Below, piece by piece: positions 34,041 through 42,484 of a stretch of 64,000 nt of DNA (position 1 is its first letter; every line of letters starts with the position of its first letter). The notes beneath the pieces were generated by a model. It was given only the letters and a program-made list of their open reading frames with translations. It was not told the DNA's origin and did not search any database. The translations under genes were made by a program, and so were the position numbers. Source of the DNA: Leptolyngbyaceae cyanobacterium (GTDB lineage Bacteria; Cyanobacteriota; Cyanobacteriia; Cyanobacteriales; Aerosakkonemataceae); the NCBI GenBank assembly GCA_036703985.1, contig DATNQN010000008.1:30947-94946 (forward strand), given 5' to 3'.

Positions 34041-35375
34041 ATGGCAAATCGATTTAATCGACGTAGATTTCTTTTATATGGTTCCGCTTCATTAGGAGCC
34101 AGTTTGTTTCTGAAAGCTTGTAATAGCAACACCAATCCTTCAGGAACGCAAACACCTGCTTCCGGTACGAACTCACCAACGGCAACTCCCGTAGCAGCAA
34201 CTAGCACGGCATCCGGAGACACCATTAAAGTGGGAATTTTACACTCCCTCAGCGGTACGATGGCGATTAGTGAAAAAAGCGTTGTCGATGCGGAAAGGTT
34301 AGCAATTGATGAAATAAATGCCGCTGGTGGAGTACTAGGAAAAAAAATAGAAGCAGTTATTGAAGACGGTGCTTCCGATTGGCCAACTTTTGCCGAAAAA
34401 GCCAAAAAATTAATCGACCAAGATAAAGTAGTCACCGTATTTGGATGCTGGACTTCTGCTAGCCGGAAAGCAGTACTACCAGTATTTGAAGAAAAGAAAC
34501 ATATGCTGTGGTATCCGGTGCAGTATGAAGGACAAGAATGTTCCAACAGTATCTTCTATACTGGTGCTGCACCCAACCAACAAATTGAGCCGGCAGTTGA
34601 TTGGTTGCTACAAAATAAAGGCAAAGAATTTTTCTTAGTAGGTTCTGATTACGTATTTCCCCGCACCGCCAACACCATCATCAAAGCTCAACTAGAAGCG
34701 AAAGGTGGCAAAACTGTTGGAGAAGATTATTTACCTTTAGGTAATACAGAAGTTACCCCGATCATTACCAAAATCAAAGCTGCTTTGCCAAAAGGTGGCG
34801 TAATTTTCAATACTCTGAACGGTGATAGTAACGTTGCTTTCTTCAAACAGTTACAAGGCGCTGGACTCACCGCTGATAAATATCCGGTAATGTCCGTTAG
34901 TATTGCTGAAGAAGAAGTAAAAGCAATTGGCGTTGAATATCTAAAAGGTCATTACGCAGCATGGAATTATTTCCAAACAGTTAATACCCCAGAAAATAAG
35001 AAATTTGTAGAAGCTTTTAAAGCCAAATATGGTGTCGATCGAGTAACTAATGACCCGATGGAAGCAGCATATATCATGGTTTACCTGTGGAAACAAGCTG
35101 TCGAAAAAGCCAAAACAACTGATATTGAAGCAGTCAGAAAAGCTGCTTTAGGTCAGACGTTTAATGCACCAGGCGGTACGGTTACTTTAGAGAATAATCA
35201 CCACTTAGCCAAGTTCGTGCGTTTGGGTGAAGTAGCGGAAGACGGTCTGTTTAAGATCGTTTACGAAACGCCAAAAGCAGTGTCGCCAGTTCCTTGGAAC
35301 CAGTTCGTTGCAGAAACTAAAGGTTATGCCTGCGACTGGTCCGATCCGGCTAAAGGAGGCAAGTACAAAATTTAG
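34041..35375 (+). CDS. urtA: Urea ABC transporter substrate-binding lipoprotein UrtA
   Basis: 444-aa binding protein of the branched-chain amino acid/urea group. It has a twin-arginine stretch (NRRRFLLYG), a hydrophobic segment and a lipobox LKAC with C27 as likely lipid anchor, so it acts on the periplasmic side. A Ser/Thr/Pro linker precedes the mature domain, which starts with [17 protein letters not shown], diagnostic of UrtA, with [17 protein letters not shown] and [16 protein letters not shown] 34041 is preferred; GTG 34029 upstream is possible. It heads urtABCD. A stable hairpin (35384-35408) after the stop may favour this highly needed subunit. Confidence 0.95.
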   Translation: MANRFNRRRFLLYGSASLGASLFLKACNSNTNPSGTQTPASGTNSPTATPVAATSTASGDTIKVGILHSLSGTMAISEKSVVDAERLAIDEINAAGGVLGKKIEAVIEDGASDWPTFAEKAKKLIDQDKVVTVFGCWTSASRKAVLPVFEEKKHMLWYPVQYEGQECSNSIFYTGAAPNQQIEPAVDWLLQNKGKEFFLVGSDYVFPRTANTIIKAQLEAKGGKTVGEDYLPLGNTEVTPIITKIKAALPKGGVIFNTLNGDSNVAFFKQLQGAGLTADKYPVMSVSIAEEEVKAIGVEYLKGHYAAWNYFQTVNTPENKKFVEAFKAKYGVDRVTNDPMEAAYIMVYLWKQAVEKAKTTDIEAVRKAALGQTFNAPGGTVTLENNHHLAKFVRLGEVAEDGLFKIVYETPKAVSPVPWNQFVAETKGYACDWSDPAKGGKYKI

Positions 35376-35383
35376 TTAGGCGC

Positions 35384-35408
35384 ATGGGTGAGGATAACTC
35401 ACCCATGA
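35384..35408 (+). terminator. Hairpin between urtA and urtB
   Basis: CATGGGTGAG (35384-35393) pairs with CTCACCCATG (35399-35408) across 5 bases. There is no T tract, so it is more likely an mRNA-stabilising or partial attenuating structure than a full terminator. Confidence 0.6.
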
Positions 35409-35434
35409 ACAATTTATTGAAATAAACAGGTTAG

Positions 35435-35493
35435 TAGTGAGGACTTTAGTCCTCAAAATTTGATGATAAGAAAGGACTAAAGTCCTTACTACA
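35435..35493. repeat. 19-bp inverted repeat inserted between urtA and urtB
   Basis: GTAGTGAGGACTTTAGTCC (35435-35453) and GGACTAAAGTCCTTACTAC (35475-35493) are complementary apart from one G-T position. Each arm also contains its own GGACTTTAGTCC palindrome. This looks like a dispersed palindromic element. Confidence 0.8.
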
Positions 35494-35518
35494 AACAGGA
35501 AATCGCAGGAGTAGGTGA

Positions 35519-36679
35519 GTGATAGCAGGATTATTCGATGCAATATTTAACGGGATTAGTATTGGCGCGGTTTTATTAATTGCGGCGCTGGGACTGGCGA
35601 TCGTATTTGGCTTGATGGGCGTAATTAATATGGCTCACGGCGAATTAATGATGTTGGGAGCCTACACGACTTTTTTAGTGCAGAATGTTTTTAAAGGCAG
35701 TCCTTTATTTGAAACTTATATATTTTTTGCGCTGCCAATGGCTTTCCTGGTAGCAGGTGCTATGGGGTTAGTTTTAGAAAGAGGAGTAATTCGCTTCCTT
35801 TACGGACGACCGTTAGAAACTTTGCTGGCGACTTGGGGAGTTAGCCTGATTTTGCAGCAGTTCGTCCGCAGTGTTAGCTGGCTGTTAGTAGTGGGAATCG
35901 TCCTATTTTGCGGATTATTTTTTGGTGCTTGGTGGTTGATATCCCGTCGCTCGGATTTCGAGCGAATTCGCAATTGGGTAATGGCGGTGATGTTAACTTT
36001 ATCGCTGGCAATTTCTCTAGTCACGAGCATAGTTTTAAACCAAACTTTTCAGCTAGCAATCAATAAACCTTGGTTTGGCGCTCAAAACGTTGACGTGACT
36101 GCTCCGAAATGGTTGCGAGGCGGTTTAGCATTACCTTTCCTCGATTTTCAATTACCTTACGCGCGGTTATTCATCATCGCTTTAACGATTATTTGTTTAG
36201 TTGGCATTTATCTATTTTTACAACGTTCTACTTGGGGATTAAAAATTAGAGCGGTTACCCAAAATCGCAGCATGAGTGCTTGTCTTGGTATCCCAACTCA
36301 AAAAGTAGATGCGATCACGTTTGCGATCGGTTCTGGTTTAGCAGGCGTGGCGGGATGCGCGGTTAGTTTACTCGGTTCTGTAGGGCCAAATACCGGACAA
36401 AATTACATTGTCGATACCTTTATGGTGGTGGTAGTAGGCGGTGTTGGCAAATTAGTAGGTAGTATCGTGGCAGCAATGGCAATCGGTACTGTTAATTATT
36501 TGATCGGTTCCGGTACGATGGCGCTGATGTTAGCGCCGATTAAACCGTTGGCAGATTTCTTTACTTTTTTTGCCACGACTAGTATGGCCAAAGTGATGGT
36601 TTTCGCGCTAATTATTGCTTTTTTGCAAGTGAAACCTGCGGGAATTTTTCCTCAAAAAGGGCGTACAGTTGATGCTTAA
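35519..36679 (+). CDS. urtB: Urea ABC transporter permease UrtB
   Basis: 386-aa inner-membrane permease of the LivH type. The N-terminal GISIGAVLLIAALGLAIVFGLMGVINMAHGELMMLGAY is characteristic, and the GLKIRAVTQNRSMSACLGI coupling region that contacts the ATPases is present. A central stretch (about 120-175, WLLVVGIVLFCGLFFGAWWL and following) adds hydrophobic segments before FGAQNVDVTAP. The start is GTG with AGGAG upstream. It follows urtA after a 143-base spacer holding a hairpin and a repeat. Confidence 0.94.
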   Translation: MIAGLFDAIFNGISIGAVLLIAALGLAIVFGLMGVINMAHGELMMLGAYTTFLVQNVFKGSPLFETYIFFALPMAFLVAGAMGLVLERGVIRFLYGRPLETLLATWGVSLILQQFVRSVSWLLVVGIVLFCGLFFGAWWLISRRSDFERIRNWVMAVMLTLSLAISLVTSIVLNQTFQLAINKPWFGAQNVDVTAPKWLRGGLALPFLDFQLPYARLFIIALTIICLVGIYLFLQRSTWGLKIRAVTQNRSMSACLGIPTQKVDAITFAIGSGLAGVAGCAVSLLGSVGPNTGQNYIVDTFMVVVVGGVGKLVGSIVAAMAIGTVNYLIGSGTMALMLAPIKPLADFFTFFATTSMAKVMVFALIIAFLQVKPAGIFPQKGRTVDA

Positions 36680-36760
36680 ATATGCGTCGCCAAATTAGCA
36701 AATATATCCTCACGTCCAACTGCAATCTAATCTTGTTATATAGATGAGGAGCCTAAAGAA

Positions 36761-38785
36761 ATGTCAGGGGAGGAAAATCAAAATAAAAAGCGGAAAATAT
36801 ATCATTTTCCGCGAGTAAGGAGGGAAGCAAGGGAAAATAGCGGACAAGTAGAAGAGCCAAACTTCGATCGCCTACCAGTATCCCCTGTTTCTAATACAGC
36901 ATCTTTTTCTGACCAGCCGAAAACGTCGGTGGAGGAATCCGAAGCAAACGATCGCATCTCCCAATTACCAGATATCGAAAAAGTAAATGAAAAACCAGAT
37001 GACCGATTATCAGAAGTAACAATTTCTGATGATTCATCAGTTTCTCCAATAAATGAGGAAGTTTCCCCATCAACAGAATTAAAAATTTTAGAAGATAGCG
37101 AAAGTAACAAACGAAAAATATATCATTTCCCTCGTATAAGAAGAAGAGTATTGGTCGAACGGGAAATTAACCAAGAAGAACAAATCGCTTTAGAAGCAAA
37201 AGTATCAATTCCCGAATCTACTGCTTCAATGATAATGTTGGCGAATTCGGAAAACCTAACCCCCCAGCCCCCTTCCCTTGCAGGGAAGGGGGAGCCGGAA
37301 AGCTCCTTTCCTTGCAGGGGAGGGGTTGAGGAGGAGGGGTCAGCCCCCACAGGCAATTCGCCAACAGTATCTTCTGTGCTGTCACCAACAGATGAAAAAA
37401 TTTCAGAAAACGAGCGGCATGAACCACCGCCTGCGGTTGATTCTCCAGCATTACCATCTTCGGATGAAACAATAAAAGATAGTTTGCAAGTAAGCCAAGG
37501 TAATCAAATTCGCAAAATATATCATTTCCCTCGCGTCAAAAAATATGAGAGGGAAAAAGTAAAAAGTCAACCCGTATCTTACTCTACTGCCGTGCTACCT
37601 AATAAATCTTTAAAGGTAATAACTAAATCCTTGTGGCAACAAAAGCGATCGCTGATGCTCGAAGCATTTTTCGTGGCTGCGATCGCGCTCGTTCTAATCT
37701 TCATTATTCCCCCTTTACTCACTGTTTTAGGACAAGGATTCCGCGTTAATTTGTTAGGGCGATTTTTAGCTTTAGCAATTGTCGCCTTGGGCATTGATTT
37801 AATCTGGGGATACACGGGAATGCTTAGTTTAGGTCATGGCGTATTTTTCGCGCTAGGCGGTTACGCTTTAGCCATGCACTTAAAATTACAAATACCGTCA
37901 AGCGCCAGCAACCAATTACCGGAATTCATGAACCTTTACGGAGTAACGGAATTACCTTGGTTTTGGCAACCATTCTATTCATTTCCTTTGACGGTAATAT
38001 CTGTAATTATCATTCCTTCAATACTAGCTGCCATTTTGGGATATTTAGTATTTCGCAACCGCATTCGAGGTGTTTATTTTTCGATTCTTACCCAAGCCGC
38101 AACGATAGTTTTCTTTAATTTTTTCAACGGACAACAAAAACTTTTTAACGGTACTAACGGTTTAACTGATTTCAAAACTTTGTTGGGTTTTACTGTTAAT
38201 AACAACACCACCCAATTTATATTTTACACTTTGACTGTTATCTTACTTGTAGGTGCTTACGCTCTTTGTCGTTGGCTAACTAGTGGTAGATTTGGACGCT
38301 TGTTAATTGCGATTCGAGATGACGAACCGAGAGTAAGGTTTTCCGGTTACGATCCGACAGGATTTAAAGTTTTGATATTTGCGATTTCTGCCGGATTAGC
38401 GGGAATTGCCGGGGCGATGTTTACCCTCCAAACTGGTTTGATTTCGCCAAAAGCGATGGATATTGCCTTTTCGATTGAAATGGTAATTTGGGTGGCGGTG
38501 GGCGGTCGTGCTACTTTAATCGGAGCAGTATTAGGAGCGGTTACGGTTAATTTTGCTAAAAGTATCTTGAGCGAACAATTACCGGAAGTTTGGTTATTTT
38601 TCCAAGGTGCTTTGTTCTTAATTGTGGTAACGGTACTGCCTGGTGGTTTAGTAGGTTGGCTGCAAAGTGACGGGATGGAAAAATTAGGTTATTTACTGGG
38701 AATTCGCAAGTATGCAACAACTTATCCCAGCTTACAAGAAGACCCAGAAGTGCAGCTTGAACGAGAAGAATTGGAAACTGAATAA
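36761..38785 (+). CDS. urtC: Urea ABC transporter permease UrtC with long repeat-bearing N-terminal extension
   Basis: 674-aa protein. Residues about 285-674 are a LivM/UrtC permease (RFLALAIVALGIDLIWGYTG, coupling helix LLIAIRDDEPRVRFSGYD), the size of a normal UrtC. Residues 1-284 are extra: low-complexity, Ser/Glu/Pro-rich, probably disordered and cytoplasmic. They carry three copies of an RKIYHFPR(V/I)(R/K) motif at about 10-20, 117-127 and 251-260. Residues about 165-198 are encoded by a C/G-run hairpin repeat inserted in frame. GAGGAG lies nine bases before the ATG, supporting the long start. The extension's role is unknown, perhaps binding or regulating the permease. Confidence 0.92.
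   Translation: MSGEENQNKKRKIYHFPRVRREARENSGQVEEPNFDRLPVSPVSNTASFSDQPKTSVEESEANDRISQLPDIEKVNEKPDDRLSEVTISDDSSVSPINEEVSPSTELKILEDSESNKRKIYHFPRIRRRVLVEREINQEEQIALEAKVSIPESTASMIMLANSENLTPQPPSLAGKGEPESSFPCRGGVEEEGSAPTGNSPTVSSVLSPTDEKISENERHEPPPAVDSPALPSSDETIKDSLQVSQGNQIRKIYHFPRVKKYEREKVKSQPVSYSTAVLPNKSLKVITKSLWQQKRSLMLEAFFVAAIALVLIFIIPPLLTVLGQGFRVNLLGRFLALAIVALGIDLIWGYTGMLSLGHGVFFALGGYALAMHLKLQIPSSASNQLPEFMNLYGVTELPWFWQPFYSFPLTVISVIIIPSILAAILGYLVFRNRIRGVYFSILTQAATIVFFNFFNGQQKLFNGTNGLTDFKTLLGFTVNNNTTQFIFYTLTVILLVGAYALCRWLTSGRFGRLLIAIRDDEPRVRFSGYDPTGFKVLIFAISAGLAGIAGAMFTLQTGLISPKAMDIAFSIEMVIWVAVGGRATLIGAVLGAVTVNFAKSILSEQLPEVWLFFQGALFLIVVTVLPGGLVGWLQSDGMEKLGYLLGIRKYATTYPSLQEDPEVQLEREELETE
37257..37330 (+). 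repeat. C/G-run hairpin repeat inside urtC
   Basis: CCCCCTTCCCT (37268-37278) pairs with AGGGAAGGGGG (37282-37292) across TGC. It is followed by a second CTCCTTTCCTTGCAGGGGAGG hairpin unit. It sits in frame in the linker of the UrtC extension and resembles the dispersed palindrome at 24255-24301. Confidence 0.8.
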
Positions 38786-38863
38786 CCAATTAAATTAACG
38801 AGCTAGCTTATCATTAATTTTGCCACGTCTAGTTAACTTTTCCAAGGAATCACCTATTAATTT

Positions 38864-39616
38864 ATGAACGGTACAATATTAAAAACCGAAAACGTCACGG
38901 TTAGTTTTGACGGTTTTAAAGCGATAAATAACTTGAATTTTAGTATGGATGCGGGTGAATTGCGGGTAGTAATTGGCCCGAACGGTGCTGGAAAAACTAC
39001 ATTTTTGGATGTAATTACTGGGAAGGTACAACCAACAGAAGGAAGCGTAATATTTAAAGGGCGAAATTTGCGTTCTCTTTCCGAACATCAAATTGCTCGT
39101 TTGGGAATTGGACGAAAATTTCAAACGCCCCGCACTTACTTAAATTTAACTCCTCGCGAAAATTTAGAACTTAGTTGTAACCGGAATAAAAATGTTTTTG
39201 CGAGTTTGTTTGGAAAATCTTCTAATGACGAACGGCGTACTGTAGTAGGGTTGCTAGAAACAATTGGTTTGAGTGCGAAAGCGGATATCAAAGCAGGATT
39301 GCTTTCTCACGGTGAAAAGCAGCGATTGGAAATTGGGATGTTAGTAGCGCAGTCTCCGGATTTATTGTTAGTAGATGAGCCTGTAGCTGGATTGACAGAT
39401 GAAGAAACTTATAATATCGGAGAATTGCTACTTGCTTTGGCAGAAAGCCATTCCATTTTGGTCATCGAACACGATATGGAATTCGTGCGCCAAATCGCTA
39501 GAAAAGTAACTGTTTTACATGAAGGTTCGGTGTTGTGTGAAGGTACGATCGAACAAGTGCAGAACGATCCGCGAGTGATCGAAGTATATTTGGGACGACA
39601 AACAGAAGATGAATAA
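38864..39616 (+). CDS. urtD: Urea ABC transporter ATP-binding protein UrtD
   Basis: 250-aa LivG-type ABC ATPase at the cytoplasmic face. Walker A GPNGAGKTT (about 39-47), an ABC signature variant LSHGEKQRLEIG, Walker B DLLLVDEPVAGLTDEE and the switch His in VIEHDMEFVR are all present. The GRKFQTPRTYLNLTPRENLEL segment is typical of UrtD. It follows urtC by 78 bases. Its partner ATPase UrtE is not next door but 8.3 kb downstream. A strong hairpin (39762-39812) follows, probably ending the urtABCD transcript. Confidence 0.95.
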   Translation: MNGTILKTENVTVSFDGFKAINNLNFSMDAGELRVVIGPNGAGKTTFLDVITGKVQPTEGSVIFKGRNLRSLSEHQIARLGIGRKFQTPRTYLNLTPRENLELSCNRNKNVFASLFGKSSNDERRTVVGLLETIGLSAKADIKAGLLSHGEKQRLEIGMLVAQSPDLLLVDEPVAGLTDEETYNIGELLLALAESHSILVIEHDMEFVRQIARKVTVLHEGSVLCEGTIEQVQNDPRVIEVYLGRQTEDE

Positions 39617-40194
39617 ACTATTTTTAGGACAAAATTTGATTGAAAGAATTCTATGAGTAGTAAAGCTAAATTCGGAATTGATATCAGCACGCGATTAACA
39701 AAACTTAATATAAAAAATTTACATACAAATGAATATCTGTATAAAAAAATACAATTATTATTAGTATTTACTCCTTTCCTGGGATAGAAGTTTGGCAAAG
39801 GAGTAAATACTATATTAAAAAAGGTTGGTTATTCAACTAAGTATTGCGAATCGCCCATGAACAGAGGAGTTTGACGCTTACATAAAGGAAACATTAACAT
39901 GAGCGAATCCTAAAAAAATCGATTAGCTTTTTTTTGAAACCTATCTTTTGGCAGATTTTATAGGGTTAAAGCTACCTACCTTAATCTAATTAATCATCGC
40001 GATCGCATTTTTTTTGCTCCCTATAATCATGCCAAAAATTCTTAGCAGATTGAAGTAACTAAGCAACGACTTCAACCTTTAACCGGACACTCGTTCTGAA
40101 GAGTAGAAACGTGAGAACTAGTGACCGATTTACTAATGAATAATCATAGCCATTTGATGTTGGTTAATTGTCGAGCTTTAGAGATTTTTAATTT
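39617..40194. other. Intergenic region between urtD and glgX
   Basis: 578 bases with no convincing gene. The main feature is the 16-bp perfect hairpin at 39762-39812. The rest is AT-rich and must contain the glgX promoter, which I could not locate precisely. Only tiny ATG-led frames of five codons or so are present. Confidence 0.55.
39762..39812 (+). terminator. Perfect 16-bp hairpin downstream of urtD
   Basis: TAGTATTTACTCCTTT (39762-39777) is exactly complementary to AAAGGAGTAAATACTA (39797-39812), with a 19-base loop. It is not followed by a T run. The loop-proximal AAAGGAG resembles a ribosome-binding site that would be sequestered. It may be a terminator, a processing site or a repeat. 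Confidence 0.6.
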
Positions 40195-42330
40195 ATGTAC
40201 GTAGCACTTTGGCCAGGTGATGTTTATCCTTTAGGTGCATATTGGGATGGTAAAGGCACGAACTTTGCTTTATTTAGTGAAAATGCCACAGGTGTTGAAC
40301 TTTGTTTATTCGATCGCGATGATAAAGAAACGCGGGTAGAACTAAAAGAAGTTAGTAACTTTGTTTGGCACGGCTATTTGCCAGGAATTGGCCCCGGTCA
40401 ACGATATGGATACCGAGTACATGGCCCCTACTGCCCGCAGGAAGGTCATCGCTTCAACCCCAACAAGCTGTTGATCGATCCTTACGGCAAAGCAATTGAC
40501 GGGGATGTTGTTAATGGGCCAGAATTATTTGGCTATGATTGGAATTCTCCTGAAGAAGACCTATCTTTTTCCGATCTCGATAGTGCCCATTTGATGCCAA
40601 AATCTGTGGTGGTGGATCAGTCCTTTGACTGGGAGGGTGACCAGTTACTCCGCACACCTTGGCACGAAACGATTATTTATGAAGTTCATACGAAAGGTTT
40701 CACCAAACTGCACCCAGATATCCCAGAAGAGTTGCGGGGTACATATGCAGGGATGGGTCATCCAGCTGCTATAGAACATTTGCAAAGATTGGGTATTACC
40801 GCCATTGAATTGATGCCTGTCCATCATTACCTCGCTTATCCCGGTCACTTAGCGGATAAGGGATTAAAGAATTATTGGGGCTACGATTCGATTAACTACT
40901 TTGCACCCCATGCCGCATACAGTGCTAGTGGTGCTTTGGGGCAGCAAGTAAACGAATTCAAAGAGATGGTGAAAGCCCTCCACCGGGCGGGAATTGAGGT
41001 AATTTTGGATGTGGTGTACAACCACACTGGAGAAGGCAACCACTTAGGACCAACTTTGTCTCTGCGGGGAATTGACAATAGTATTTACTACCGTCTGGTG
41101 GATTACGACAAACGTTACTACATGGACTTTACGGGCTGTGGTAACTCCCTCTACGTAGGTCATCCCCAAGTACTGAAGTTAATCATGGATAGCCTGCGCT
41201 ACTGGGTAACCGAAATGCACGTAGACGGCTTCCGGTTTGATTTAGCTTCTGCTTTAGCGCGAGAACTGTATGAAGTGAATAGTCTGGCGGCTTTCTTCGA
41301 TATTATTCACCAAGACCCGGTGCTGGCTGACGTGAAACTAATTGCCGAACCTTGGGATATTGGGGAAGGTGGTTATCAAGTCGGTAACTTCCCAGTTCGT
41401 TGGTCAGAATGGAACGGGAAGTATAGGGATACGGTGCGAGATTACTGGCGCGGTGAGGGTACGACATTAGGAGATTTTGCTTATCGTTTCACTGGTAGCC
41501 CCGATTTATATTTCCAAACTAACGGACGGCGACCGAACGCCAGTATCAACTTTATCACTGCCCACGATGGCTTTCCCCTCAACGACTTAGTTAGCTACAA
41601 CGATAAGCACAACGAAGAGAACTGTGAAAACAGTATGGACGGTGAAAGCCATAATCGTTCTTGGAATTGTGGCTGTGAAGGGCCGACCGATGACCCGGAA
41701 ATAGAACAATTACGGGAAAGACAGCGGCGAAACTTCTTGGCAACTCTTATGCTGTCCCAAGGTATCCCTATGTTGCTAGGGGGAGATGAGATGGGACGAT
41801 CGCAAATGGGCAATAATAATGCCTATTGCCAAGATAATGAAATTTCTTGGTTCCATTGGGATTTGCCACAAGACAATGAGGATTTAATCAATTTCACCCG
41901 CGAACTGATTTTTTTCCGTCGCCAGCATCCGGTGTTCCGTCGGCGCAAGTGGTTCCAAGGTCAAGCCATTCACGGAAAAAATATCAGTGACATTGCGTGG
42001 TTTAATCCTGATGGCGGCGAGATGACAGACGATCAGTGGAATGCAGGTTACACTAAGGCGATCGCGGTGTTCTTAGATGGTAATCAAATTCCCAGTCCTG
42101 GCCCTCAAGGTCAGCGGATCAGCGATGATAGTTTTCTGCTGTTCTTTAACGCCCACTATGAAACGATCGAGTTTAGCTTACCATCTGTGCTGGACATTGA
42201 TGATAAGCAGTGGTTAGTTACGATCGACACCAAGGAACCGCGCTTCATTCAAGATGAGAAGATTTACACCAATGGTGACGCGATCCCGGTGGCAGCGCGA
42301 TCGCTCGTTGTCCTGCGGCGTTTAGGATAA
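40195..42330 (+). CDS. glgX: Glycogen debranching enzyme GlgX
   Basis: 711-aa isoamylase-type GH13 enzyme that hydrolyses alpha-1,6 branches of glycogen in the cytoplasm. It has an N-terminal CBM48-like domain (about 5-130: GDVYPLGAYWDGKGTNFALFSE), then the catalytic barrel. Catalytic residues: nucleophile D349 (VDGFRFDLAS), acid/base E385 (LIAEPWDIG) and D458 (FITAHDGF). Length is usual. The next genes, on the opposite strand, are treY and treZ, which together turn linear glucan ends into trehalose. GlgX could supply those linear chains. Confidence 0.95.
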   Translation: MYVALWPGDVYPLGAYWDGKGTNFALFSENATGVELCLFDRDDKETRVELKEVSNFVWHGYLPGIGPGQRYGYRVHGPYCPQEGHRFNPNKLLIDPYGKAIDGDVVNGPELFGYDWNSPEEDLSFSDLDSAHLMPKSVVVDQSFDWEGDQLLRTPWHETIIYEVHTKGFTKLHPDIPEELRGTYAGMGHPAAIEHLQRLGITAIELMPVHHYLAYPGHLADKGLKNYWGYDSINYFAPHAAYSASGALGQQVNEFKEMVKALHRAGIEVILDVVYNHTGEGNHLGPTLSLRGIDNSIYYRLVDYDKRYYMDFTGCGNSLYVGHPQVLKLIMDSLRYWVTEMHVDGFRFDLASALARELYEVNSLAAFFDIIHQDPVLADVKLIAEPWDIGEGGYQVGNFPVRWSEWNGKYRDTVRDYWRGEGTTLGDFAYRFTGSPDLYFQTNGRRPNASINFITAHDGFPLNDLVSYNDKHNEENCENSMDGESHNRSWNCGCEGPTDDPEIEQLRERQRRNFLATLMLSQGIPMLLGGDEMGRSQMGNNNAYCQDNEISWFHWDLPQDNEDLINFTRELIFFRRQHPVFRRRKWFQGQAIHGKNISDIAWFNPDGGEMTDDQWNAGYTKAIAVFLDGNQIPSPGPQGQRISDDSFLLFFNAHYETIEFSLPSVLDIDDKQWLVTIDTKEPRFIQDEKIYTNGDAIPVAARSLVVLRRLG

Positions 42331-42346
42331 GTTGGATTAGACTAAA

Positions 42347-42379
42347 AGAAACCCGGTTTCTTCAAGAAACCGGGTTTCT
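42347..42379 (+). terminator. Hairpin terminator/repeat, AAACCCGGTTTCT family
   Basis: AGAAACCCGGTTTCTT (42347-42362) and AAGAAACCGGGTTTCT (42364-42379) form a 16-bp stem with a one-base centre. It lies between convergent glgX and treY. It is the same family as 2095-2127. Confidence 0.8.
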
Positions 42380-42484
42380 GTGTTTTTGTCAGCTTATAGA
42401 ATTGTAGTGTTGGGTTTCCTGGGGTCAACCCAACCTACGAAAACAGCTTGAAGAAATCGGATTTCTGCGTTTTTGTCAGCTTAT
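42366..42484. repeat. Direct repeat of about 30 bases spanning the treY stop codon
   Basis: AGAAACCGGGTTTCTGTGTT followed by TTTGTCAGCTTAT (from 42366) recurs with four changes at about 42452-42483. The second copy includes the treY stop. Between them lies a TTGGGTT...AACCCAA hairpin with CCTACGAA, also seen at about 56504-56550. Confidence 0.75.

Noticed and set aside
34022..34546. 174-codon open frame on the minus strand inside urtA
   Set aside because: It lies wholly antisense to a well supported gene and has no recognisable domain or ribosome site.
37257..37330. CRISPR-like repeat inside urtC
   Set aside because: The C/G runs form palindromic hairpins without regular repeat-spacer units.
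39855..39915. Tiny ATG-led frames between urtD and glgX
   Set aside because: Five codons or fewer, no ribosome site and no sign of conservation available.
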